A DNA stretch of 64,000 nt from Buttiauxella selenatireducens (GTDB lineage: Bacteria > Pseudomonadota > Gammaproteobacteria > Enterobacterales > Enterobacteriaceae). Positions within the stretch are counted from its first letter, which is position 1. Each line of letters begins with the position of its first letter. The DNA is taken from assembly GCF_031432975.1 (NCBI RefSeq), contig NZ_CP133838.1, forward strand, positions 4,402,001 to 4,466,000. The letters are read 5' to 3'. The notes beneath the pieces are model-generated. The model searched no databases and had not been told where the DNA came from. It was given only the letters and a program-made list of their open reading frames with translations. Below are positions 18,218-28,386 of this stretch, piece by piece. The translations under genes were made by a program, and so were the position numbers.

Positions 18218-18616
18218 ATGCTGCCCAACAACCTGGTGCCAGTAATCCTCCCTGTTCTACAGGTTGAAATTACTCCATCAGCAGAAGATAGCGCCCTAAC
18301 TCCAATTCCTCGGGATAATCTTTTAGATCTAGAGAAAACGATTCTCAGCGCCAATCATTACGCTGGGCAGGCAAAAAATACCCTGCTTGAAGAAAACGAT
18401 CGCCATTTAAAAGACCATTTATTTTGTGCGGTAAAAATTGAAGCAATGGTGACTGTGTTAAATGAACTAATAGAACAAGAAAAAATCAGCCCTGCCGATT
18501 TGCAAATGCTAATAGAAGATAAAAAATTGCAGATAAGTCAGCATTCACAGCAAATCTGGGTCAATCAGTTAACTCGGGAAAAAAGCTGGCCGCTATTTTA
18601 TTCCCTCGACGAGTAA
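18218..18616 (+). CDS. Unknown 132-residue helical protein
   Basis: ATG with AAGGA 8 bases upstream. The product has a hydrophobic N-terminus too short and proline-broken for a membrane segment, then long amphipathic helices rich in Glu, Lys and Gln (EKTILSANHYAGQAKNTLLE). No motif is recognised. It ends 5 bases before the next gene, so the pair is probably one operon. Confidence 0.6.
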   Translation: MLPNNLVPVILPVLQVEITPSAEDSALTPIPRDNLLDLEKTILSANHYAGQAKNTLLEENDRHLKDHLFCAVKIEAMVTVLNELIEQEKISPADLQMLIEDKKLQISQHSQQIWVNQLTREKSWPLFYSLDE

Positions 18617-18621
18617 GCTCA

Positions 18622-19008
18622 ATGTCAGATGTACAGCAACCCATTCAGCACGATACCGCTACCTCGAATGATGCATCACCTGAGAACACGTTATTGCGTG
18701 ATAATATCGCTGCTCTGGTAGCCATAAAAAATGAAAATATTGCTCGTTTCACAGAAGGGAAAATTAACATTACTTCAGCGCTGGTTGAGCAAAAGTGGCA
18801 CAACCGCCATCAAATGTTTCCTTATCGCATGAAAGAAGAGATTTACGGCTCTGTACTCAGTGAAATTCTGGCTCATCAACCGCGGATGAAAAACGTGATT
18901 CTTGCCCGGCTGGAGGCGGTTTATCAGCAACTGAGAAATGAGGAAGCCCAAACGCTGTCGCGGACTCGTGCCCTGCTGGAAAACAGCTATAAAACACCGA
19001 ATTTGTAA
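18622..19008 (+). CDS. Unknown 128-residue helical protein
   Basis: Begins MSDVQQPIQHDTATS and is largely helical with a basic centre (WHNRHQMFPYRMKEE). No membrane segment or catalytic motif is seen. It starts 5 bases after the 132-residue gene and is followed by a strong terminator. The two may form a small complex; function cannot be assigned. Confidence 0.6.
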   Translation: MSDVQQPIQHDTATSNDASPENTLLRDNIAALVAIKNENIARFTEGKINITSALVEQKWHNRHQMFPYRMKEEIYGSVLSEILAHQPRMKNVILARLEAVYQQLRNEEAQTLSRTRALLENSYKTPNL

Positions 19009-19012
19009 TGAA

Positions 19013-19051
19013 AAGCGGCCTGGTTAGTTCAACTAACAGGCCGCTTAAAAA
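19013..19051. terminator. Bidirectional terminator between the small-gene pair and exbD
   Basis: AAGCGGCCTGGTTAG (19013-19027) pairs with CTAACAGGCCGCTT (19033-19046) with one bulge, followed by AAAAA on the plus strand and TTTT on the minus strand. Confidence 0.7.
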
Positions 19052-19069
19052 TAGTGATATTTGACGAGG

Positions 19070-19495
19070 TTACTGAGGTTTCGTGACTTCTTGCCCAACC
19101 AGACCAATCTTCAGATACCCTGCCTGATGCAGCGTATCCATCACATTCATCATCGTTTCGTAATCAACCGATTTGTCTGCGCGGAAGAAAATTGTCGTGT
19201 CTTTCTTGCCTTCAGTCGCCGCCATCAACGCATTAATCATGCTTTCTTTGGTCACTTCATCGTTGCCGATAAACATGGTGCGATCGGCTTTGACTGAAAG
19301 ATAGACCGGCTTTTCAGGACGCGGTTGTGGCTGGCTTGAAGAGGCAGGAAGGTTAACCTTCACATCGACTGTTGCAAGCGGCGCAGCCACCATAAAGATA
19401 ATCAGCAGCACCAACATGACATCGATAAACGGTGTCACGTTGATTTCATGCATTTCACCGTTATCGTCGAGATTTTCGTTAAGACGCAAAGCCAT
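19070..19495 (-). CDS. exbD: TonB-system energizing protein ExbD
   Basis: Inner-membrane protein of 141 residues that forms the proton channel with ExbB and energises TonB for siderophore and B12 uptake. The single membrane segment INVTPFIDVMLVLLIIFMV carries the essential Asp, and the periplasmic domain follows. Nearly identical to E. coli ExbD. Starts 4 bases after the exbB stop, so the two are one operon behind a Fur-type box. Confidence 0.97.
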   Translation of the reverse strand: MALRLNENLDDNGEMHEINVTPFIDVMLVLLIIFMVAAPLATVDVKVNLPASSSQPQPRPEKPVYLSVKADRTMFIGNDEVTKESMINALMAATEGKKDTTIFFRADKSVDYETMMNVMDTLHQAGYLKIGLVGQEVTKPQ

Positions 19496-19499
19496 GAGA

Positions 19500-20234
19500 T
19501 CAACCTACACGCAGTTTCTGAGCCGTACGTACCGGGCGAGCGTGAGAACTGGCTTCTAAATCCAGGTCACGGCTTTGCAGCAGTAAAACTTGCGCCGCAA
19601 CGTCACCCAGAGAAGCTTTATAGCCGCCAATCACACGGGCAAACACGTTGTAGATAACCACCGCAGGAATCGCTGCAACCAGGCCAATAGCCGTTGCCAA
19701 CAATGCTTCTGCGATACCCGGTGCAACAACAGCAAGGTTAGTGGTTTGCGATTGTGCAATACCAATAAAGCTGTTCATGATGCCCCAGACCGTACCAAAC
19801 AGACCGACGAACGGCGAAATGGCACCGATGGTCGCGAGAAAACCGTTACCGCGTCCCATGTGTCGACCCACCGCCGCAACGCGACGCTCGAGGCGGAAAC
19901 CGGTACGCTCTTTTATGCCTTCGTTATCTTCGCTGCCAGTGGAAAGCTCAAGCTCATTCTGCGCTTCATTGATCAGCATCGTGCTCAGGCTTTTCGCATC
20001 AAACGCTTCAGCCATATCACTGGCTTCATCCAGAGAGCGGGCATTAGCCAGTTGCTGCTGCTCACGCTTCAGACGGCGTTTTTGCGACATCAACTCAACA
20101 CTTTTGCTAAAGAAGATTGCCCAAGTGACGACAGAGGCCAGAATCAGGCCGATCATCACAATTTTTACCACGATGTCAGCATGCTGATACATGCCCCAGA
20201 CAGAGAGGTCTGTCTGCATCAAATTATTCGTCAC
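19500..20234 (-). CDS. exbB: TonB-system energizing protein ExbB
   Basis: A 244-residue MotA/TolQ/ExbB-type protein with three membrane segments; the last two (MGRGNGFLATIGAISPFVG and ALLATAIGLVAAIPAVV) line the proton path. The start is GTG (20232-20234), as in E. coli. Pairs with ExbD downstream. A Fur-box-like sequence lies about 65-83 bases upstream. Metabolic neighbour metC is divergent, as in E. coli. Confidence 0.97.
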   Translation of the reverse strand: MTNNLMQTDLSVWGMYQHADIVVKIVMIGLILASVVTWAIFFSKSVELMSQKRRLKREQQQLANARSLDEASDMAEAFDAKSLSTMLINEAQNELELSTGSEDNEGIKERTGFRLERRVAAVGRHMGRGNGFLATIGAISPFVGLFGTVWGIMNSFIGIAQSQTTNLAVVAPGIAEALLATAIGLVAAIPAVVIYNVFARVIGGYKASLGDVAAQVLLLQSRDLDLEASSHARPVRTAQKLRVG

Positions 20235-20298
20235 TCTTACTCTCCACCACGAAATAATACAAAAACTGTGCGCAATAATATCAAAACGACATCGAATT

Positions 20299-20317
20299 GA
20301 TAGTAGTTCTCATTAGT
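20299..20317. promoter_or_regulatory. Fur box upstream of exbBD
   Basis: GATAGTAGTTCTCATTAGT matches the 19-bp Fur consensus GATAATGATAATCATTATC at 12 positions, with the conserved TCATTA half intact. exbBD is a known Fur-repressed operon. Confidence 0.65.
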
Positions 20318-20388
20318 ATTTAAAGAGTGCCTGAAATTGTCCATGGATTCCTTGCGCTTACGCAGCAAAAGCATGATAAGTTAGTTTT

Positions 20389-20404
20389 GGACATCCAGAT
20401 GGGT
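20389..20404. promoter_or_regulatory. Possible tandem MetJ boxes before metC
   Basis: Two adjacent 8-mers, GGACATCC and AGATGGGT, each share about five positions with the MetJ consensus AGACGTCT. metC is a known MetJ target; the match is weak. Confidence 0.35.
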
Positions 20405-20422
20405 AAATAGGGCAAAGTGAAG

Positions 20423-21610
20423 ATGACTAAAAAACACATTGAAACGGCGCTGGTGAATGCCGGGCGCGATAAGAAATTCACTCAGGGTTCTGTTAACAGC
20501 GTCATTCAACGCGCTTCATCATTGGTTTTTGAAACTGTCGAAGCTAAAAAACACGCCACCGCCAACCGCGCGAAAGGCGAGCTGTTTTATGGCCGTCGTG
20601 GCACCCTCACCCATTTCTCGTTACAAGAAGCGATGTGCGAACTGGAAGGTGGCGCGGGTTGCGCACTTTATCCTTGTGGCGCCGCAGCCGTGGCCAATGC
20701 GATTCTGGCATTTGTTGAACAGGGCGATAATGTGCTGATGACCGGCACCGCCTATGAGCCGAGCCAGGATTTCTGTACCAGGATCCTCGCAAAACTCGGC
20801 GTCAGCACCACCTGGTTTGACCCGATGATTGGCGCGGGCATCGCTGAACTCGTTAAACCCAATACTAAAGTCGTATTTCTGGAATCCCCGGGCTCACTCA
20901 CAATGGAAGTACATGACGTACCCGCCATTGTTCAGGCGGTGCGCAGCGTTGCTCCAGAAGCCATCATCATGATTGATAACACCTGGGCTGCGGGAGTTTT
21001 GTTTAAAGCGCTGGATTTCGGCATTGATATTTCGATTCAGGCAGGCACCAAGTATTTGATTGGCCATTCTGACGCGATGGTCGGGACGGCGGTATCGAAT
21101 GCCCGTTGCTGGGATCAATTGCGTGAGAATTCTTATCTGATGGGGCAAATGCTGGATGCGGATACCGCTTATATGACCAGCCGAGGTTTACGCACTTTAG
21201 GGGTTCGTCTGCGCCAACATCATGAAAGCAGCCTGAAAGTTGCCGAATGGCTGGCGCAACACCCGCAAGTTGAACGCGTCAATCACCCTGCATTGCCCGG
21301 CAGTAAAGGCCATGAGTTCTGGAAACGAGACTTTACAGGCAGCAGCGGTTTGTTCTCATTCGTGCTCAAAAAACGCTTAAGTCATGATCAGTATCAGCAC
21401 TACCTGGACAATTTTAACTATTTTAGTATGGCCTATTCATGGGGAGGGTTTGAATCACTGATCCTCGCCAACCAGCCGGAAGAAGTGGCAGAGATTCGCC
21501 CGGCAGGGGGAGTTGATTTCTCCGGTACGTTAGTTCGCCTTCATATCGGTCTGGAGAATGTTGACGATTTGATTGCCGATCTTGATGCAGGTTTCCAGCG
21601 TATTGCCTGA
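20423..21610 (+). CDS. metC: Cystathionine beta-lyase
   Basis: PLP enzyme of the trans-sulfuration family that cleaves cystathionine to homocysteine, pyruvate and ammonia in methionine synthesis. 395 residues, as in E. coli. The PLP lysine lies in [11 protein letters not shown]; other conserved segments are [13 protein letters not shown] and [14 protein letters not shown] two codons upstream (20417) is possible, but the ATG at 20423 gives the E. coli length. Divergent from exbB, with candidate MetJ boxes in between. Confidence 0.96.
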   Translation: MTKKHIETALVNAGRDKKFTQGSVNSVIQRASSLVFETVEAKKHATANRAKGELFYGRRGTLTHFSLQEAMCELEGGAGCALYPCGAAAVANAILAFVEQGDNVLMTGTAYEPSQDFCTRILAKLGVSTTWFDPMIGAGIAELVKPNTKVVFLESPGSLTMEVHDVPAIVQAVRSVAPEAIIMIDNTWAAGVLFKALDFGIDISIQAGTKYLIGHSDAMVGTAVSNARCWDQLRENSYLMGQMLDADTAYMTSRGLRTLGVRLRQHHESSLKVAEWLAQHPQVERVNHPALPGSKGHEFWKRDFTGSSGLFSFVLKKRLSHDQYQHYLDNFNYFSMAYSWGGFESLILANQPEEVAEIRPAGGVDFSGTLVRLHIGLENVDDLIADLDAGFQRIA

Positions 21611-21807
21611 ATTTTCCAGAAGTGGATACCTTAAAGGACAGTTTTTCTAAATTCATGATGATTAGTTGAGCCTGTGATCAAGGTGTCGCAGGCCATTTAG
21701 CGTTACACTATGCTTTCAAAAAAAGGTACGCCGAGAAATTAAGGTGTACCTAATCTAACTACTATAGATTTAGACGCGCCGAATAAAGCGGTTCCACAGG
21801 ATTTGCC

Positions 21808-22467
21808 ATGGCTGTTATACATCATATCGTTCAGGCGCTTTGGCAACATGACTTTGCTGCACTCGCGGACCCTCATGTTGTTGGAGTGGTTTATTGCGTC
21901 ATGTTTGCGACGCTGTTTCTCGAAAATGGATTACTGCCCGCCTCATTTTTGCCGGGCGACAGTCTTTTGTTACTCGCGGGAGCGCTTGTGGCAAAAGGGG
22001 TCATGAATTTTGTCCCGACATTACTCATTCTCACGACAGCGGCAAGTCTTGGCTGCTGGTTAAGTTATGCGCAAGGTCGCTGGCTCGGTAATACCAAAAC
22101 AGTTAAAAGCTGGCTGCAACAGTTGCCGCCGCAATATCACCAACGTGCGACGCATATGTTTGACCGACACGGGTTATTTGCATTGCTGGCTGGGCGTTTT
22201 TTAGCATTTGTTCGCACTCTGCTGCCAACCATGGCGGGTATTTCAGGTCTCAGCAATCGTCGCTTCCAGGTGTTTAACTGGCTAAGCGGGCTGTTATGGG
22301 TGGGTAGCGTATCCAGTCTGGGCTATGCCTTGAGCATGATCCCGTTTGTAAAACGCCACGAAGATCAGGTCATGACTTGTCTGATGGTGTTGCCGATGGT
22401 GCTTCTGGTGGCAGGCTTAATCGGAACGTTGTTTGTCCTCATCAAGAAAAGATTAAATCCTGCATAA
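21808..22467 (+). CDS. yghB: DedA-family inner-membrane protein YghB
   Basis: A 219-residue polytopic membrane protein of the DedA/SNARE-associated family. Typical segments: [24 protein letters not shown], and the later R-x3 motif [19 protein letters not shown]. In E. coli YghB and YqjA together support membrane potential, cell division and export, and are likely involved in lipid or proton transport. Same length and gene position as E. coli. Confidence 0.95.
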   Translation: MAVIHHIVQALWQHDFAALADPHVVGVVYCVMFATLFLENGLLPASFLPGDSLLLLAGALVAKGVMNFVPTLLILTTAASLGCWLSYAQGRWLGNTKTVKSWLQQLPPQYHQRATHMFDRHGLFALLAGRFLAFVRTLLPTMAGISGLSNRRFQVFNWLSGLLWVGSVSSLGYALSMIPFVKRHEDQVMTCLMVLPMVLLVAGLIGTLFVLIKKRLNPA

Positions 22468-22547
22468 GTAAAGACCGCCTTTTAAAGACTCACCCTGGGT
22501 AGGCATTTGTGAGCACTGCCCAGGGGAAAAATGGCAAATACAATTAC

Positions 22548-23435
22548 CTACACCCGCATCCGCGCGGCATCTTCCCCCGGCGTAACGCCAAAGTATCGCT
22601 TAAACTCGCGGCTAAACTGCGACGCACTTTCATATCCGACACGAATCGCCGCAGTACTGGCTTTAATCCCATCGTGCAAAATCAGCATGCGCGCTTTGTG
22701 TAAACGGTAGCTCTTGAGATATTGCAGCGGCGAGGTGCTGGTCACCGACTTAAAGTTATGGTGAAACGCCGAAACACTCATGTTCGCTTCCGCAGCGAGT
22801 TGGTCTACAGAAAGGTTTTCTGTGTACTGTGTTTCGATGCGCCTGAGCACGCGGCTTATCAGGCTGAAATGTGTCTGCCGGCTGACCAGTGCTAAGAGCG
22901 CGGCACCGCACGACCCCATCAGAATGTGATAGAGGATCTCGCGGATAATTTGCTTGCCTAAAATACGCGCGTCGAGCGGGTTTTCCAGCACGTCCAGTAA
23001 ACGCTCGGCAGCACAGAGGATCTCTTCGGATAGCTCGGCGGAGTTAATCCCGGTCGAGCAGGTTTGCGGGTGCGATACATCATCTTCGCCGATATCCATC
23101 AGCAAGTCCTGAAGCTGCAAAATATCGATATTAATGCGCAGTCCAGCCAGCGGGACTTCAGGCGTGGCAAAGGTTTCACATTCAAAAGGTAGCGGCACGG
23201 TCAACAACAGATATTCGTTGGCATCGTAGCGAAACACGCGATCGTTCAGATAACCCGTTTTATGCCCGGAAAAGAGAATAATGATCCCCGGCTCATACAT
23301 CACTGGCGTACGCGCATAGGGCTTGGTGCCATACAGCAAACTGACATTAGGCAGTGAACTGAGGCCACTATTTTCTTTTTGTATCAGATAATTAATCTTG
23401 TTAGTTAACTGCTGACAAATCGCTTTCCGCTTCAT
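22548..23435 (-). CDS. yqhC: AraC-family regulator of yqhD
   Basis: A 295-residue regulator with an N-terminal AraC_N ligand domain ([19 protein letters not shown]) and two C-terminal helix-turn-helix motifs ([36 protein letters not shown]). In E. coli YqhC activates yqhD and dkgA in response to aldehydes such as glyoxal and furfural. It is divergent from yqhD here as there. The start ATG at 23433-23435 begins MKRKAICQQ, aligning with the internal Met of the E. coli protein. Confidence 0.94.
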   Translation of the reverse strand: MKRKAICQQLTNKINYLIQKENSGLSSLPNVSLLYGTKPYARTPVMYEPGIIILFSGHKTGYLNDRVFRYDANEYLLLTVPLPFECETFATPEVPLAGLRINIDILQLQDLLMDIGEDDVSHPQTCSTGINSAELSEEILCAAERLLDVLENPLDARILGKQIIREILYHILMGSCGAALLALVSRQTHFSLISRVLRRIETQYTENLSVDQLAAEANMSVSAFHHNFKSVTSTSPLQYLKSYRLHKARMLILHDGIKASTAAIRVGYESASQFSREFKRYFGVTPGEDAARMRV

Positions 23436-23491
23436 TTTACCGCGCTCTATATAGCTTTTCTGACGATGTCAGTGTGCAACGAATCTTTTCA

Positions 23492-23513
23492 TTTCTCCAG
23501 CTCTCTGGAGAAA
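23492..23513. promoter_or_regulatory. Palindrome between yqhC and yqhD
   Basis: TTTCTCCAG (23492-23500) and CTGGAGAAA (23505-23513) form a perfect 9-bp inverted repeat in the divergent promoter region. It could be a YqhC operator or a hairpin; nothing in sequence alone decides. Confidence 0.4.
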
Positions 23514-23628
23514 TAGGCAAGATAAAGGCAGGAATAAGCATTGAGCGATAGCCACCCTCGGCCGACAATGGCTACCATCAAATTCGATAAGCAATGTTAT
23601 TCATCACCCACAAAACGGGAATCCTATA

Positions 23629-24792
23629 ATGAACAATTTCAACCTACATACCCCGACTCGCATCCTGTTTGGCAAAGGTGCCATTTCCGAACTGCGTGCT
23701 CAAATCCCAGCAGATGCTCGCGTGCTGATTACCTACGGCGGCGGTAGCGTGAAGAAAAATGGCGTGCTGGATCAGGTTTACGCTGCGCTCGAAGGTCTGG
23801 ATGTTCTGGAGTTTGGTGGTATCGAACCGAACCCAACTTACGAAACGCTGATGAAAGCGGTAGAAGTGGTTCGCCAACAGAAAGTGACTTTCCTGTTAGC
23901 GGTAGGGGGTGGCTCAGTGCTGGATGGGACTAAGTTCATCGCGGCAGCAGCTAACTACCCAGCCGATATCGACCCATGGAATATCCTGCTGACTCACGGT
24001 AATGACGTGAAAAGCGCCATCCCAATGGGCTCTGTTCTGACTCTGCCAGCAACCGGTTCTGAATCCAACAAAGGTGCTGTTGTTTCTCGTCGCACAACCG
24101 GTGACAAACAGGCGTTTATGTCTGAGCACGTGCAACCGGTCTTCGCTGTTCTTGATCCGGTTTACACCTACACCCTGCCACCACGTCAGGTCGCAAACGG
24201 TGTTGTGGATGCGTTTGTACATACCGTTGAGCAATACATTACTTATCCGGTGAACGCCAAAGTCCAGGATCGTTTTGCCGAAGGCATTCTGTTAACACTG
24301 GTTGAAGACGGCCCAATAGCGTTGAAAGAACCGGAAAACTACGATGTGCGTGCCAACGTCATGTGGGCGGCGACCATGGCGTTAAACGGCCTGATCGGTG
24401 CAGGCGTACCGCAAGATTGGGCAACGCATATGTTGGGCCATGAACTGACCGCCATGCACGGTCTGGATCACGCGCAAACTCTGGCGGTGGTTCTGCCATC
24501 TTTGCTGAATGAAAAGCGTAACGAGAAACGCGGCAAACTGCTGCAATATGCAGAACGCGTGTGGAATATCACCACCGGTGGCGAAGAAGAGCGTATTGAT
24601 GCCGCAATCGCTGCGACGCGTAATTTCTTCGAGCAAATGGGTGCACCAACTCACCTCTCCGCCTATGGTCTGGATGGCAGTTCTATCCCGGCATTACTGG
24701 TGAAACTCGAAGAGAAAGGCATGACGCAATTGGGTGAACACAAAGACATTACTTTGGATGTTAGCCGTCGTATTTACGAAGCTGCACGTTAA
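23629..24792 (+). CDS. yqhD: NADPH-dependent aldehyde reductase YqhD
   Basis: Iron-type alcohol dehydrogenase family, 387 residues as in E. coli. Reduces short-chain and toxic aldehydes such as acrolein, malondialdehyde and furfural. The dinucleotide loop GGGSVLDGTKF and metal ligands in DAFVHTVEQY and HELTAMHGLDHAQ are present. ATG at 23629 begins MNNFNLHTPTRILFG. Divergent from its regulator yqhC and followed by dkgA. Confidence 0.97.
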   Translation: MNNFNLHTPTRILFGKGAISELRAQIPADARVLITYGGGSVKKNGVLDQVYAALEGLDVLEFGGIEPNPTYETLMKAVEVVRQQKVTFLLAVGGGSVLDGTKFIAAAANYPADIDPWNILLTHGNDVKSAIPMGSVLTLPATGSESNKGAVVSRRTTGDKQAFMSEHVQPVFAVLDPVYTYTLPPRQVANGVVDAFVHTVEQYITYPVNAKVQDRFAEGILLTLVEDGPIALKEPENYDVRANVMWAATMALNGLIGAGVPQDWATHMLGHELTAMHGLDHAQTLAVVLPSLLNEKRNEKRGKLLQYAERVWNITTGGEEERIDAAIAATRNFFEQMGAPTHLSAYGLDGSSIPALLVKLEEKGMTQLGEHKDITLDVSRRIYEAAR

Positions 24793-24847
24793 GTAATTTA
24801 GTCATTTGGTTCTCGTTTTTGAGTATTTGGTCCAGACTTAAACCCTA

Positions 24848-24895
24848 AATTATTCAAGTTGCAGGAAAGCCAACGCCCCTGCAATTTGAAATTTT
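24848..24895. repeat. Short ERIC-like remnant between yqhD and dkgA
   Basis: AAATTATTCAAGTTGCAGG (24848-24866) and its inverted counterpart CCTGCAATTTGAAATTTT (24878-24895) resemble the two ends of ERIC elements with the centre lost. Confidence 0.5.
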
Positions 24896-24921
24896 CGGGT
24901 TTAATCATTAAGGAGGAATAC

Positions 24922-25749
24922 ATGACAACTCCAACTGTAATCAAGCTCCAGGATGGGAATGTGATGCCGCAATTGGGCCTCGGTGTCTGGCAAGCCAGCA
25001 ACGAACAGGTTCAGATTGCAATCGAAAAAGCGCTGGAGGTTGGCTATCGATCCATTGATACCGCCGCCGCGTATAAGAATGAAGACGGCGTAGGCAGTGC
25101 GCTAAAAAGCGCGGGCATCCCGCGTGAAGAACTGTTTATCACCACTAAACTGTGGAACGACGATCAGCAACGTCCACGCCAGGCGCTTGAAGACAGCCTC
25201 GAAAAACTCCAACTGGATTATGTTGATCTGTATCTGATGCACTGGCCCGTGCCGAGCAAAGATCATTATGTTGTAGCCTGGAAAGGGATCATTGAGCTGC
25301 AAAAACAGGGCCTGGTCAAAAGCATCGGTGTATGTAATTTCCAACTCAACCATCTTCAGCGTTTGATTGATGAAACGGGTATCTCACCGGTTATCAACCA
25401 GATAGAACTCCATCCGTTACTGCAACAACGCCAGCTTCATTCCTGGAATGCCACACACAAGATCCAGACCGAGTCGTGGAGCCCGTTGGCTCAGGGTGGC
25501 GAAGGGGTGTTCGATAAGAAAATCATCCGCGATCTGGCCGATAAATACGGCAAAACACCGGCGCAAATTGTGATTCGCTGGCACCTGGACAGCGGCCTGG
25601 TGGTTATCCCGAAATCGGTGACGCCATCGCGTATTGCTGAGAACTTTAACGTGTTTGATTTCCGTCTTGATAAAGACGAGTTAAGCGAGATTGCGAAGTT
25701 GGATAGCAATAAGCGTCTGGGACCAGACCCAGATGTTTTTGGTGCGTAA
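24922..25749 (+). CDS. dkgA: 2,5-diketo-D-gluconate reductase A / methylglyoxal reductase
   Basis: Aldo-keto reductase of 275 residues using NADPH. Catalytic tetrad in context: Asp-Tyr in IDTAAAYKNEDG, Lys in TTKLWN, His in LMHWPVP. The frame is open upstream to 24859, but the ATG at 24922 follows an ideal AAGGAGG (24909-24916) and gives MTTPTVIKLQDG, matching E. coli. Co-regulated with yqhD by YqhC in E. coli. A tandem repeat array begins within 20 bases of its stop. Confidence 0.96.
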   Translation: MTTPTVIKLQDGNVMPQLGLGVWQASNEQVQIAIEKALEVGYRSIDTAAAYKNEDGVGSALKSAGIPREELFITTKLWNDDQQRPRQALEDSLEKLQLDYVDLYLMHWPVPSKDHYVVAWKGIIELQKQGLVKSIGVCNFQLNHLQRLIDETGISPVINQIELHPLLQQRQLHSWNATHKIQTESWSPLAQGGEGVFDKKIIRDLADKYGKTPAQIVIRWHLDSGLVVIPKSVTPSRIAENFNVFDFRLDKDELSEIAKLDSNKRLGPDPDVFGA

Positions 25750-25761
25750 TGGCTAAAGTGG

Positions 25762-25976
25762 CCCTCACCCCGACCCTCTCCCTCAGGGAGAGGGAGAAAA
25801 TCTTGTTCGATCTGTCCCCTCTCCATTGAGATAGGGGAAATGCCTGCTCGATCTGTCCCCTCTCCATTGAGATAGGGGAAATGCCTGCTCGATCTGTCCC
25901 CTCTCCAGTGAGATAGGGGAAAAGCCCGCTCGATCCGTCCCCTCTCCTGTGGGAGAGGGTTAGGGTGAGGGCATCA
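25762..25976. repeat. Tandem palindromic repeat array, 41-bp unit x4
   Basis: Four copies of a 41-base unit start at 25808, 25849, 25890 and 25931 (CGATCTGTCCCCTCTCC...). Each unit can fold as TCCCCT...AGGGGA. The array is flanked by inverted ends: CCCTCACCCCGACCCTCTCC on the left and GGGAGAGGGTTAGGGTGAGG on the right. Related elements lie at 28387-28583 and 53402-53500. Confidence 0.85.
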
Positions 25977-25993
25977 CAACCTTACAACACTCA

Positions 25994-28222
25994 TCAAACC
26001 GGGCGTTTTTTCGTCGCGGGCTTGCCGGCCTTTTTCTGCGCGGCATTCGCCACCACTGCCGGTTTTGCCGCGCTTTTCGCGCCCGCAGGAGCGGGTTTAC
26101 GCTGATGCGCAATCGGCGTGTGTTTCGTCAGTGCAGGACGAGCCCCACGATTGTAGCGACGCGCTTCACGCATCTCTTCAAGCGTTGGCGAAGGCACCAG
26201 ACATTCACGACGGCCACCGATCAGGTGCTTTTTACCCATCTCTTCCAGCGCTTCACGAATCATCGGCCAGTTAGCCGGATCGTGATAACGCAGCAGCGCT
26301 TTGTGCAGGCGACGCTGACGGTCACCTTTCGGCACCACAACATCTTCACTCTTATAGCTAATCTTACCGAGCGGGTTTTTGCCCGTGTAATACATGGTGG
26401 TGGAGTTCGCCAGCGGTGATGGATAGAAGTTCTGCACCTGATCCAAACGGAAGCGATTTTTCTTCAGCCACAGCGCCAAATTCACCATGTCTTCATCACG
26501 CGTACCTGGGTGTGCGGAGATGAAATAAGGAATCAGATACTGCTCTTTACCAGCCTGTTTAGAGTAGGTATCAAACAGCTCTTTAAAGCGCTGATAGCTG
26601 CCCATCCCCGGCTTCATCATCTTAGAAAGTGGCCCTTCTTCGGTGTGTTCCGGGGCAATCTTCAGATATCCACCCACGTGGTGGGTCGCCAGTTCTTTGA
26701 TATAACGCGGATCTTCTACTGCGATGTCGTAACGTACACCAGAGGCGATCAAAATCTTCTTAACGCCTTTGATCTCACGGGCGCGGCGGTACAAGTTGAT
26801 CGTCGGCTCATGGTTAGTATCCATGTGCGGGCAAATGTCCGGGTAAACGCAAGACAGACGGCGACAAGTTTGTTCTGCACGTGGCGATTTGCAGCGCAGC
26901 ATATACATGTTGGCTGTTGGGCCACCCAGATCCGAAACCACGCCGGTAAAGCCTGGAACGGTGTCGCGCATCGCTTCAATTTCGCTGATGATCGAGTCTT
27001 CTGAACGACTCTGAATAATGCGCCCTTCGTGTTCGGTGATAGAACAGAACGAGCAACCACCGAAGCAGCCACGCATAATATTCACCGAGAATCGGATCAT
27101 CTCATAAGCAGGAATACGCGCCTTGCCATACGCAGGGTGCGGAACACGCTTGTAAGGCAGAGCAAACACGCTGTCCATCTCTTCGGTGGAAAGCGGGATG
27201 GCTGGAGGGTTGATCCAGATGTAACGATCGCCATGTTTTTGCATTAATGCACGCGCACAACCTGGGTTGGTTTCGTGGTGCAGAATACGTGATGCGTGCG
27301 CGTAGAGAACTTTGTCGTTTTTAACTTTTTCATACGACGGCAGCAACACGTAGGTTTTTTCCCACGGCTTCATTGGCGCAGGCTTCACCACGATGGCTTT
27401 CGCTTCATCTACAGGCTTACTTGGCTTGCCGGTTTCTGCACACGGCAAATCTTCACCGTATGGGTGTGGAATCGGGTCGATACGGCCAGGCATATCCAGA
27501 CGCGTAGAATCCACGCCAGACCAGCCCGGCATTGCTTCTTTACGCATCATCGCGGTGTTACGCACATCGCAAATTTCGTCGATCTTCTCACCCATCGCCA
27601 GGCGATGAGCCACTTCCACCAGCGGACGTTCACCGTTGCCGAAAATCAGCATGTCGGCTTTAGCATCAACCAGAATGGAGCGACGAACGGTATCAGACCA
27701 GTAATCGTAGTGCGCAGTACGACGCAAGCTCGCTTCAATACCGCCAAGGATCACCGGCACATCACGCCAGGCTTCTTTACAGCGTTGAGTATAGGCAAGC
27801 GAAGCACGATCGGGGCGTTTACCCGCTACGTTATCAGGCGTGTAGGCATCGTCATGACGCAGTTTACGGTCAGCGGTATAACGGTTGATCATTGAATCCA
27901 TATTGCCTGCGGTCACACCGAAGAACAGGTTCGGTTTACCCAGACGCATGAAGTCTTCTTTGCTGTTCCAGTCTGGCTGGGCGATGATCCCCACGCGGAA
28001 ACCTTGAGCTTCCAGCATACGACCACAAATCGCCATACCAAAACTTGGATGGTCAACGTAAGCATCTCCCGTAACCAGAATGATGTCACAGCTGTCCCAG
28101 CCTAATTCGTCCATTTCCTTGCGTGACATGGGTAAAAACGGTGCCGGGCCAAAACAGGCTGCCCAGTATTGTGGCCACGAAAAGAGTTCGCGATCGGGCT
28201 GGATCAGGCTAATAGAGCTCAT
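25994..28222 (-). CDS. ygiQ: YgiQ-family radical SAM protein
   Basis: A 742-residue UPF0313 protein with N-terminal cobalamin-binding-like region and a central radical SAM core whose cluster Cys are in [18 protein letters not shown] (C-x3-C-x2-C). The C-terminal 60 residues are Ala/Lys/Pro-rich and low complexity, as in E. coli. The gene is intact here, whereas in E. coli K-12 it is interrupted into two frames. The reaction catalysed is unknown. Flanked on both sides by palindromic repeat arrays. Confidence 0.95.
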   Translation of the reverse strand: MSSISLIQPDRELFSWPQYWAACFGPAPFLPMSRKEMDELGWDSCDIILVTGDAYVDHPSFGMAICGRMLEAQGFRVGIIAQPDWNSKEDFMRLGKPNLFFGVTAGNMDSMINRYTADRKLRHDDAYTPDNVAGKRPDRASLAYTQRCKEAWRDVPVILGGIEASLRRTAHYDYWSDTVRRSILVDAKADMLIFGNGERPLVEVAHRLAMGEKIDEICDVRNTAMMRKEAMPGWSGVDSTRLDMPGRIDPIPHPYGEDLPCAETGKPSKPVDEAKAIVVKPAPMKPWEKTYVLLPSYEKVKNDKVLYAHASRILHHETNPGCARALMQKHGDRYIWINPPAIPLSTEEMDSVFALPYKRVPHPAYGKARIPAYEMIRFSVNIMRGCFGGCSFCSITEHEGRIIQSRSEDSIISEIEAMRDTVPGFTGVVSDLGGPTANMYMLRCKSPRAEQTCRRLSCVYPDICPHMDTNHEPTINLYRRAREIKGVKKILIASGVRYDIAVEDPRYIKELATHHVGGYLKIAPEHTEEGPLSKMMKPGMGSYQRFKELFDTYSKQAGKEQYLIPYFISAHPGTRDEDMVNLALWLKKNRFRLDQVQNFYPSPLANSTTMYYTGKNPLGKISYKSEDVVVPKGDRQRRLHKALLRYHDPANWPMIREALEEMGKKHLIGGRRECLVPSPTLEEMREARRYNRGARPALTKHTPIAHQRKPAPAGAKSAAKPAVVANAAQKKAGKPATKKRPV

Positions 28223-28242
28223 AATGCTTCCGAAAAAATGAA

Positions 28243-28299
28243 TATACCCATCGCCCTTCAGGATGCAGTCTGGCGGCTTCCCGAAGTCACATGGGTATA
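28243..28299. repeat. Palindromic intergenic element upstream of ygiQ
   Basis: TATACCCAT (28243-28251) and ATGGGTATA (28291-28299) are perfect inverted arms around a GC-rich centre that can fold further. It may be a shortened ERIC-like element. Confidence 0.5.
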
Positions 28300-28386
28300 A
28301 AAAATGATTTAAAAATAACCAAAGCCGGCGATTATACGCTGGTATTGGGTCAAAAATGAAGTGTTATTGCAATGTTAAAACCCAAG

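Noticed and set aside
25491..25867. Minus-strand frames across the dkgA end and repeat array
   Set aside because: Their repeated peptides come from the 41-bp DNA repeat and overlap dkgA antisense; no ribosome sites.
25808..25971. CRISPR array at the regular 41-base repeats
   Set aside because: The units are contiguous with no unique spacers and there are no cas genes.
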